Of a DNA stretch of 45,007 nucleotides, positions 39,194 to 45,007 are shown one piece after another (positions within the stretch are counted from its first letter, which is position 1; the number at the start of each line of letters is the position of its first letter). The notes beneath the pieces were generated by a model. It was not told where the DNA came from. It worked only from the letters and a program-made list of their open reading frames with translations, and did no database searches. The position numbers and the translations under genes are program-made. This DNA comes from Bacteroidota bacterium (GTDB lineage: Bacteria > Bacteroidota > Bacteroidia > CAIKAF01): the NCBI GenBank assembly GCA_023432985.1, contig JAEZEQ010000046.1:1-45007 (forward strand). The letters run 5' to 3'.

Positions 39194-40420
39194 TTAAACA
39201 AGTTGTTTCAATGCCAACTCAAATGCTTTTCGAGCAATTTGTTTTTTCTCGTTTTGTTGCTCTTTGATTTTGGCTAAAGCATGACGAATTACGTCTGAAG
39301 TATCTTCGAATATGGCTTTGTCGCTCATGTCTACCCGCGGTTGCATGAGGTAAGCAAATGCCCTGGCCATTCCGCAATTGGCAATGAAATCGGGAATAAG
39401 ACTTACATTATTGTCGGCATAGGCAGCAATGGATCCGAAGAATATTTCGGGATCGGCAAAGGGTACATTGGCACCGCAACTAATGACTTCAAGTCCGCCC
39501 TTCATTAAGCGCTCTACCTGATCTTGTTGTACCAGTCTCGATGCTGCACAAGGGATAAAAATATCACAAGATACATCCCAGATTTTCTGATTTAATTCTT
39601 CGAATGGAATTATTCCGTCTGCCTTTAATTTGTTCCCATCTTTGTTGAGATACAATTCTCGTATTTCTTCATAACCAAAACCTTCTTCGCGTATTAATCC
39701 TCCATCTCTGTCTATAATCCCACAAATGAGTACGCCATTTTTGGCCATATAATAAGCTGCTGCTGCGGCAACATTTCCCCAGCCTTGTACGATGGCTTTT
39801 TTTCCTTTTAGTTCGCCCCCGAATAAATCATAATAATGACGTATAGATTCGGAAACACCCCAGCCGGTTATCATATCGGCAACCACATATTTGCGATCGG
39901 GATTGGGACTGTATGCAGGGTCTTCCAAAATTTTGGACACACCTTGACGCAATTGACCTATAGCATGTATAAATTCATTTTCTCTGGGTTTGAAATGACC
40001 GTTCACTACACCCTGTTGAGGATGCCATAAACCAAAACCCTCGGTTATAGGAATTACTTCGTGTATTTCGTCAATGTTTAAATCGCCACCTGTACCATAG
40101 TATGATTTTAATAATGGCATCACCGCGGCAAACCAACGCTTTAATACACCCTCTTTTCTCGGGTCGGCCGGATCGAAATTTATTCCCGATTTGGCTCCGC
40201 CAATAGCCGGACCTGAAACCGAAAATTTTATTTCCATGGTTTTGGCTAGCGAAACGACTTCGTGCTTGTTTAAGCCTTTACGCATCCTGGTTCCTCCCCC
40301 GGCTGCCCCGCCTCTGAGGGAATTTATTACAACCCAGCCCTCAGCCTCTGTCTCCGAATCTTTCCATTCAAATACAATCTCGGGTTGCTTCTCTTCAAAT
40401 TTTTTTAATAGTTCTAACAT
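39194..40420 (-). CDS. Glu/Leu/Phe/Val dehydrogenase family protein
   Basis: NAD(P)-dependent oxidative deamination of an amino acid, or the reverse reductive amination. It has 408 residues. The substrate domain carries RGGAAGGGTRMRKG and IGGAKSGINFDPADP (catalytic Lys region), and YYGTGGDLNIDEI is the second conserved block. The Rossmann domain has KAIVQGWGNVAAAAAYYMAKNG with the GxGxxA-like fingerprint. The N-terminal part differs from classical hexameric GDH, so leucine or glutamate specificity cannot be decided. A TATATTTG box lies upstream. Confidence 0.92.
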   Translation of the reverse strand: MLELLKKFEEKQPEIVFEWKDSETEAEGWVVINSLRGGAAGGGTRMRKGLNKHEVVSLAKTMEIKFSVSGPAIGGAKSGINFDPADPRKEGVLKRWFAAVMPLLKSYYGTGGDLNIDEIHEVIPITEGFGLWHPQQGVVNGHFKPRENEFIHAIGQLRQGVSKILEDPAYSPNPDRKYVVADMITGWGVSESIRHYYDLFGGELKGKKAIVQGWGNVAAAAAYYMAKNGVLICGIIDRDGGLIREEGFGYEEIRELYLNKDGNKLKADGIIPFEELNQKIWDVSCDIFIPCAASRLVQQDQVERLMKGGLEVISCGANVPFADPEIFFGSIAAYADNNVSLIPDFIANCGMARAFAYLMQPRVDMSDKAIFEDTSDVIRHALAKIKEQQNEKKQIARKAFELALKQLV

Positions 40421-40444
40421 GTCTTGTGTTTTTTCCTAAGTCTA

Positions 40445-40452
40445 CAAATATA
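40445..40452 (-). promoter_or_regulatory. -7 element of the amino-acid dehydrogenase gene
   Basis: TATATTTG on the minus strand matches TAnnTTTG, 24 bases before the ATG. The closest upstream TTG is 24 bases away, longer than usual. Confidence 0.55.
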
Positions 40453-40517
40453 TAAGTCTTTTTTGGCTTTTCTCCCCAATTTCCTGCCTTCTTTTTTATT
40501 TTAATCTACCGTCTAAC

Positions 40518-40955
40518 TTAATAATCCGGAATTTTATGTATTATCGATAAGTTGCCCTCCTCATTTTTAAACATATAATGCTGTATCCCATTGCTTAAGA
40601 ATATATAATCGGGTTTTAATATACGCGCATATTTGCTCGCCTGTAATAAGGTGTCGGAATCTATAGGCACTTCAGGTGCTTTGCATTCTATCAGTATATG
40701 TATGCCTAAATCTTTTTTTCGAACAATAATGTCGAAACGCTTACGCATGCCATCCAAATTTATACTGCTTTCTATTTCGAATAATCCCTGAGGATATGAA
40801 CTATGTGTGATTAAAGCGTGTATCCAATGCTGCCTGACCCATTCCTCCGGATTTAAAATATACCATTTTTGCCGTATGATATCGAAAACCCTGCTTTTAC
40901 CATTTTCGGTTTTTATGCGTATGTCTGCTTTCGGCAAATTCAATACTGGATACAT
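40518..40955 (-). CDS. Stand-alone HsdR-N-like (PD-(D/E)XK) protein
   Basis: 145 residues that match the N-terminal domain of type I restriction R subunits (HSDR_N_2-like). KRFDIIV followed by IHILIECKAPEVPID gives the D...ExK nuclease signature, after an N-terminal helical part (ILNPEEWVRQHWIHALI). No helicase domain and no hsdM or hsdS genes are near, so it is not a restriction system. Such short stand-alone proteins are common in Bacteroidota and their role is unknown; DNA repair or processing is a guess. Its ATG overlaps the DUF819 stop by one base (TAATG). Confidence 0.85.
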   Translation of the reverse strand: MYPVLNLPKADIRIKTENGKSRVFDIIRQKWYILNPEEWVRQHWIHALITHSSYPQGLFEIESSINLDGMRKRFDIIVRKKDLGIHILIECKAPEVPIDSDTLLQASKYARILKPDYIFLSNGIQHYMFKNEEGNLSIIHKIPDY

Positions 40956-42052
40956 TATGAAAGTATTTTAATTAAGATTATCCCCAAATAATTGCCTAGG
41001 AGATTTCCAATTATGCCGGCGGATAAACCACTCATTAATAAACCCGGTCTGTTTAAACTGGCTACTATGCCCGGAATAAAAGGGGGACTCATAACGGCAG
41101 CCGCATTGGTGATGATATGTGTGTCTCTGTCTATTTTGAATAGATAAGACAAAAGTAAATGCAATAACATACTGCCCAACAATACAAATCCCATATAATA
41201 GAAAACTTGTAAGGCATCGGCTTGGAATAGACTCAAATCCGAACTTAAACCCATCACCGCTGCAAAAACAAGTAAAAAATAATCCCCGGCCAATTGCGTA
41301 CTTTTCCAAGATCTGACTTTTGCGGAAAAGGAAAATAATGCACATAAAGCAGTAAGCATTAAGATGAGAAAATTAAGCTCTGTTTTTCCGAATAGTAATA
41401 AGGATAATCCGGCCGAAATTCCCGTTGCCAATGCCACTAATGCCACGCCTTTCCCTATGTCTATTATGCGAAATGTGTAGTTTTCGGGACTAAATTCTTG
41501 CTCTGCTGAAGTGGGTTTACTTTTGAGTATGCCTTTGTATAAATGAGGCGCTATGCCCATGATGAATATCAAATAGAATCCGCCCCAAATTACATCGGCT
41601 ATCATAGCTTTATCGTAATAACCGGGAGGAATTTCAGCGGCGAGGTTAACAGCCGCCATATTAGCAGAACCGCCCGAATAAACCGCCATTATGAGTCCGG
41701 CATAATAATGTGCCCCTTCCAATTTATCCCTGAAAAGCAAATATGCCAAAACCGACATGATAAGGGTACTGCTCACTACGAGCAGAAAGGAGAGTACAGC
41801 CCGGGGCGCCGATTGAAACCATGCTTTTAAATTGCCGGTGAGCAAAAGTAAGCCTATGGCAAGCGGTACGGAGATAGAACTCATCCATTCGCGGGCAAGT
41901 GGGTGCGGAGTAATGAGTCCGACATTTACTAAAAGTATACCCAGAATATAACATAAAACCACACTTCCTAAAAAGTTCAATAATGGGATTTTTTGAACCA
42001 AATAACGGGACAAAACAGGAATGATTAAAGAGAAAAGTATGAACAACAACAT
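40955..42052 (-). CDS. DUF819-family multi-pass membrane protein
   Basis: 365 residues with about 10-11 hydrophobic segments. The repeated half-motifs YSGGSANMAAVNLA and ITNAAAVMSPPFIPGI are typical of DUF819. The repeat-like organisation resembles secondary transporters, so solute transport is likely, but no substrate is known. The start follows the 188-aa gene by 3 bases and the stop overlaps the HsdR-N-like gene, so it is the third gene of the fur operon. Confidence 0.88.
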   Translation of the reverse strand: MLLFILFSLIIPVLSRYLVQKIPLLNFLGSVVLCYILGILLVNVGLITPHPLAREWMSSISVPLAIGLLLLTGNLKAWFQSAPRAVLSFLLVVSSTLIMSVLAYLLFRDKLEGAHYYAGLIMAVYSGGSANMAAVNLAAEIPPGYYDKAMIADVIWGGFYLIFIMGIAPHLYKGILKSKPTSAEQEFSPENYTFRIIDIGKGVALVALATGISAGLSLLLFGKTELNFLILMLTALCALFSFSAKVRSWKSTQLAGDYFLLVFAAVMGLSSDLSLFQADALQVFYYMGFVLLGSMLLHLLLSYLFKIDRDTHIITNAAAVMSPPFIPGIVASLNRPGLLMSGLSAGIIGNLLGNYLGIILIKILS

Positions 42053-42055
42053 ATC

Positions 42056-42622
42056 TTAGGCTAAGCGGTGGGCTACAATATCCGAAATCTTTTTATAAAG
42101 TAGAAAAGGATTATATTTTCTCCATGCTAAATCGTCGAGCTCTCCGCCCCAATGGAGGTACGGACTTAATCCGTATCGACTGAAATCGCTCAATACATGT
42201 GGCCGGAACTGTATACAGGCAATCCAACCCTCTTCCGCCTCTTCTGCCCATTCGGTATAATAGTCGCCCTCATCCGGGAAAGCCTGCATCACGTTTTCTC
42301 CAATGAGTATAAAATGTTGTATGCCCTCTTCAAGCAATATGTCTATCACTTCTCTTTTGAAGTGCATGATGTCGTTGTATAATAAATCGTTCCATTCCCC
42401 TAATAATTCAATGATGACAAAACTTTGCTCATAATCGGCATATAATATTTTGGCATATAGGGTAGAAGAGCCAAATTCATCCCATTGAGGATGTATGTAA
42501 TAATTGTAAATGCGATTTTCGAAATGAAATTCACTATATATACGACCGTAAAATGGAGATAAGGCATCTTCCTCGGCTCTGTATATTTCACGCCATTGAT
42601 AAAAAGGCTCTAATACATGCAT
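42056..42622 (-). CDS. Conserved-looking protein of unknown function in the fur operon
   Basis: 188 residues, soluble, no signal peptide. It is rich in Trp, Tyr and acidic residues (YIHPQWDEFG, IELLGEWNDLLYNDIMHFK, YYTEWAEEAEEGW, LHWGGELDDLAWRKYNPF). It reads as an alpha/beta domain with a central hydrophobic strand (IQHFILIGENV). No family recognised. It starts 3 bases after fur and 3 bases separate it from the DUF819 gene, so it is co-expressed with both. A role in iron or redox regulation is only suggested by position. Confidence 0.8.
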   Translation of the reverse strand: MHVLEPFYQWREIYRAEEDALSPFYGRIYSEFHFENRIYNYYIHPQWDEFGSSTLYAKILYADYEQSFVIIELLGEWNDLLYNDIMHFKREVIDILLEEGIQHFILIGENVMQAFPDEGDYYTEWAEEAEEGWIACIQFRPHVLSDFSRYGLSPYLHWGGELDDLAWRKYNPFLLYKKISDIVAHRLA

Positions 42623-42625
42623 GCT

Positions 42626-43087
42626 TTAGTCTTTTTCGCCACTGCATTCCGGATTGTCGCAATAACCATATAGGGTAAGCGAACGTTCGGTTACCTTAAA
42701 ACGGAATATCTCTTCGGCCATATTGTGAATGAGCTGAAGACGCGGATCGCAAAATTCGATTACTTTTCCGCATTTATTGCATACCAAATGGTCGTGCTGC
42801 GTACTTCCATAGCATTTTTCGTAGCGACTTCTGTTCTCGCCGAATTCATGCTTGCGTACCAGTTTGCACTCCAGTAATATATCTAAGGTATTGTATACGG
42901 TAGCGCGACTTACCCTATACTTTTTGTCTTTCATTTTTTGATATAAAGACTCTACATCGAAATGATCGTTGAGGGAATAAATTTCTTCCAATATAGCATA
43001 ACGCTCAGGCGTTCTTCTATGCCCCTGAGCTGCCAAATAATTGGTGAATATATCTCTTACCTGTTCTAAATTTTCTAGCACATGCAA
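42626..43087 (-). CDS. fur: Fur-family transcriptional regulator
   Basis: A metal- or peroxide-responsive repressor. It has a winged-helix domain (RRTPERYAILEEIYSLNDHFDVESLYQKM...VSRATVYNTLDILLECKLV). HDHLVCNKCGKVIEFCDP gives the regulatory metal site and the first CxxC, and YGYCDNPEC gives the second Cys pair. No ATG is in frame near the 5' end. The longest frame begins at a TTG (43087) that lies inside a TATCTTTG -7 box. A GTG at 43081 gives MLENLEQVRDIF, which fits Fur N-termini and is the likelier start (42626-43081, 151 aa). Fur, PerR or Zur cannot be told apart here. It is the first gene of a four-gene unit. Confidence 0.92.
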   Translation of the reverse strand: MHVLENLEQVRDIFTNYLAAQGHRRTPERYAILEEIYSLNDHFDVESLYQKMKDKKYRVSRATVYNTLDILLECKLVRKHEFGENRSRYEKCYGSTQHDHLVCNKCGKVIEFCDPRLQLIHNMAEEIFRFKVTERSLTLYGYCDNPECSGEKD

Positions 43088-43092
43088 AGATA
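43085..43092 (-). promoter_or_regulatory. -7 element overlapping the 5' end of fur
   Basis: TATCTTTG on the minus strand. Its last three bases form the TTG that opens the longest fur reading frame. If used, transcription would start at or next to the GTG at 43081, giving a leaderless message. Confidence 0.5.
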
Positions 43093-43113
43093 AGCATTTA
43101 GGTCGATTCTCAT

Positions 43114-43147
43114 AAAAAAAGCAGACCCGTCTCCGAATCTGCTTTTT
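43114..43147 (-). terminator. Intrinsic terminator of the duplicated-domain T9SS gene
   Basis: AAAAAGCAGA (43116-43125) pairs with TCTGCTTTTT (43138-43147) over a 12-base loop. On the minus strand it is followed by seven T. Confidence 0.85.
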
Positions 43148-43167
43148 CGTTTTTTAATAATTCTTGT

Positions 43168-44511
43168 TTAAGATTTGATGAACTTTATATATTGGGGTTT
43201 TTTACCACTTTGTACCCGCAGCATATACATACCCGGATTTAAATGGGATATATCTATGTTTTTGCCGCTTTGATTTTTGTATTGCATCATTATTTTTCCG
43301 TTTAAATCCAATACCTGTATCTCCTCATATGAGTTTAAGTCTGATTCCAGATATAATTCCGAAATAACCGGATTGGGATACAAACGCAGATTAAACTGGT
43401 CCAAAGCTTCCTCCCCGGCATAGCCATAGATACAATAAGAAATATATCCATTGAAATTCCGATTCGCATTCGTTGCATCAAATGGTATGGAGGCACCCGA
43501 ACCGGTTTTTATTTGCAGTAAACTGTCTTCGTAAAAAACATCCCCTATGGCCGTTCCATTGTGATAGCCCAAATAGCTGTTACCACGAAATACAATATGA
43601 AAAGCCCGGGTCTCACCCGCATTGACAATTTGTGACATGCCTTTGCTAATAGCCTCCGGAGTGGAAATATGGGTCAGACAAATACGCGATGTGTCTACCA
43701 AAGTCCACGCAGTAGAATCGTTTTCGAATCCGACCCCGCTTCCCGTCTTGGTATAGATTTCAAATTTTTCGCAACTGTAAGAATAAATTTCGGTGAAAAT
43801 TTGATCTATTTCTATATGTTGAGATTTTGCCGTAACATCAAAAAATATACCCGAGTTGCTGTTTGCAGCCCAAACCGGACTTCCTGCCGTGTCGCATTTT
43901 ATTTCGGTGGTCTTACTGTAATTTATTTTTCCTTTAAATACACGCGGCGCAAATAAATTACTAAAGCGATTATTAAAGCCAGCACCTTCATAGAGTATTA
44001 AGTCGTCGTTTTCACCATATACATCATGCTCGGTTGTTCCTAAAGCATAACGCAATCCATTGGCCGCAGGCGTATAAATGAAATAGGAAATGAAAGAATT
44101 GGGCAACATAAACTCGTTGAGCTCTATGTTTAAAGTTACTTCCTGATTCGAAGGAATATTGACATAAGCACTGTCTACCTTGTCCCAATTGGCAGGAGAT
44201 GTTTCATATCCGAGATAGCCTCCGACTTTCTTATAAACTACCACATAGCCTGTATAGGCAGCCATGTCTAAGGTGAAACTGTTGAGAATGAGATTCGACT
44301 TCGCTCTGAGCTCAAACATTATACCCCGATTTCCAACCGGACTGGCTGTACTTCCTTCCAGCGCGTATCCGGAAAATTTCCCGAAGGAACCGCTCTTTTC
44401 TAAATTTTCATCAAATACAGGAGTGGATTCTAATAGAATACCCGAATCTGTTTCCTGGGCATGCGCAAATACAGACAGTATAAGTCCGATAATTAATAAA
44501 GTTTTTTTCAT
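43168..44511 (-). CDS. Secreted protein with two tandem beta domains and a T9SS sorting domain
   Basis: 447 residues. The signal peptide is 1-19 (ends VFAHAQ). Two homologous domains of about 140 residues each follow. Copy 1 (about 59-198) carries GIMFELRAKSNLIL...GYLGYETSPANWDKVDS...DDLILYEGAG. Copy 2 (about 217-360) carries GIFFDVTAKSQHIE...GSGVGFENDSTAWTLVDTS...DSLLQIKTGSG. Both look like all-beta, possibly lectin- or adhesin-like, domains. Residues about 371-447 are a T9SS type A tail (LYPNPVISELYLES...LNPGMYMLRVQSGKKPQ). No catalytic motif was seen. It is monocistronic. Confidence 0.9.
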   Translation of the reverse strand: MKKTLLIIGLILSVFAHAQETDSGILLESTPVFDENLEKSGSFGKFSGYALEGSTASPVGNRGIMFELRAKSNLILNSFTLDMAAYTGYVVVYKKVGGYLGYETSPANWDKVDSAYVNIPSNQEVTLNIELNEFMLPNSFISYFIYTPAANGLRYALGTTEHDVYGENDDLILYEGAGFNNRFSNLFAPRVFKGKINYSKTTEIKCDTAGSPVWAANSNSGIFFDVTAKSQHIEIDQIFTEIYSYSCEKFEIYTKTGSGVGFENDSTAWTLVDTSRICLTHISTPEAISKGMSQIVNAGETRAFHIVFRGNSYLGYHNGTAIGDVFYEDSLLQIKTGSGASIPFDATNANRNFNGYISYCIYGYAGEEALDQFNLRLYPNPVISELYLESDLNSYEEIQVLDLNGKIMMQYKNQSGKNIDISHLNPGMYMLRVQSGKKPQYIKFIKS

Positions 44512-44721
44512 GTTGATTAATTTTGAGTATAAAGGTAATATGAACTCCGATTTTTATTATCCCATATAACTATATTTAGTGATTCAATATGAGGTCTTTG
44601 GATAAGTTAATAGTAGACTTTATTTAATGTGCTTTTCTTTTTTTTATTGGAAAAACAAGGAATTAGGCAGCCTGAACATGGAATTAATTCTATATTTAGA
44701 CTCTTTAAAAATTAGCATTAC

Positions 44722-45007
44722 ATGAAAAGAAGAGCATTTGCAAAAGCAGGTCTGACCATGGGTATGGGATCTGTTTTTTTGCCCCCGGGAACTATCCCTT
44801 TTTCTCAGGCTTCGTTTAAAAAATCGGATTTTGGAAAAGATTTTAAATGGGGTGTTGCTTCTGCCTCTTACCAAATTGAGGGCGCTTGGAATCTGGACGG
44901 AAAAGGACCTTCTATTTGGGATACTTTTACGCACAAAAAAGGAAAAATTAAAAACAATGATAACGGGGATATGGCCTGCGATTTCTATCATCGTTATCCC
45001 GAAGATA
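44722..45007 (+). CDS. GH1 beta-glucosidase with Tat-like leader (partial, 3' end outside window)
   Basis: The first 95 residues of a family 1 glycoside hydrolase are visible. The GH1 N-terminal signature is clear: DFKWGVASASYQIEGAWNLDGKGPSIWDTFTH, followed by DMACDFYHRYPED. In front is a leader MKRRAFAKAGLTMGMGSVF with a twin-arginine-like motif and a short hydrophobic stretch, so export through Tat is possible. Most GH1 enzymes are cytoplasmic. A TATATTTA box (44691-44698), one base from the -7 consensus, lies upstream. Catalytic glutamates are outside the window. Confidence 0.9.
   Translation, partial: MKRRAFAKAGLTMGMGSVFLPPGTIPFSQASFKKSDFGKDFKWGVASASYQIEGAWNLDGKGPSIWDTFTHKKGKIKNNDNGDMACDFYHRYPED

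Noticed and set aside
40518..40955. Possible type I restriction system
   Set aside because: Only the HsdR N-terminal-like domain is present; no helicase, methylase or specificity gene nearby.
1..45007. Insertion sequences, prophage, CRISPR arrays, tRNA or rRNA genes
   Set aside because: No transposase or integrase motifs, no regularly spaced repeats and no cloverleaf-like or rRNA sequence were seen by eye on either strand.

Overview
The window looks like a chromosomal segment from a member of the Bacteroidota. Supporting signs are: (i) a short (287 aa) primary sigma factor of the Bacteroidetes type; (ii) repeated promoter boxes of the form TAnnTTTG, several with a TTG/TTTG element 18-20 bases upstream; (iii) secreted proteins ending in a type IX secretion (T9SS) type A sorting domain; (iv) a carboxypeptidase-regulatory-like TonB-dependent receptor, DUF4199 membrane proteins and a bacillithiol gene (bshB1). 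I cannot place it below phylum with confidence; a Chitinophagales/Sphingobacteriales/Flavobacteriales-like relative is a guess. No insertion sequence, phage gene, CRISPR array, tRNA or rRNA was seen. Genes are tightly packed and no gap exceeds about 215 bases.

Layout. 1-5267 (minus strand): the start of a large secreted adhesin-like protein cut by the window edge, long-type GAPDH, RpoD and HtrA/DegP. 5452-15541 (plus): DUF4199 + GT2 glycosyltransferase; a secreted trypsin/Lys-C-like protease with a T9SS tail; a PaiB-like FMN protein; DUF4199 + extended SDR; a secreted lipase-like hydrolase with a T9SS tail; a class IV aminotransferase overlapping mtgA. 15538-16723 (minus): a glutathione-peroxidase-family gene overlapping bshB1 (thiol redox unit). 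16898-23552 (plus): an overlapping operon tpiA - prmA - a 1471-aa exported protein of unknown function - plsY. 23698-24910 (plus): an abundant-looking small lipoprotein, then a YiiX-like papain-fold hydrolase. 24913-34050 (minus): AMP nucleosidase, YciO-type protein, transaldolase, queA + glutaryl-CoA-dehydrogenase-like gene, and a TonB-dependent receptor followed by its secreted alpha/beta-hydrolase-fold partner. 34217-37640 (plus): ychF, pyrG, a small lipoprotein and the 4.5S SRP RNA. 37687-44511 (minus): nhaD, an amino-acid dehydrogenase, a four-gene fur operon (Fur, an unknown 188-aa protein, a DUF819 membrane protein, a stand-alone HsdR-N-like nuclease fold) and a secreted duplicated-domain T9SS protein. 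44722-end (plus): the start of a GH1 beta-glucosidase with a Tat-like leader.

How it fits together. Most genes are housekeeping: glycolysis and pentose phosphate, transcription, translation factor and tRNA modification, phospholipid and peptidoglycan synthesis, CTP synthesis, protein quality control, and redox and ion homeostasis. The accessory part is an outward-facing set: five T9SS-type or adhesin-like secreted proteins, a TonB receptor pair and an exported glycosidase. The best candidates for undescribed biology are the 1471-aa exported protein between prmA and plsY, the TonB receptor paired with an alpha/beta hydrolase whose nucleophile position reads Gly, the fur operon with two uncharacterised proteins, and the regulatory architecture around the SRP RNA gene. 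Many start codons were moved from upstream TTG codons to internal ATGs because those TTGs lie inside promoter boxes or terminators.
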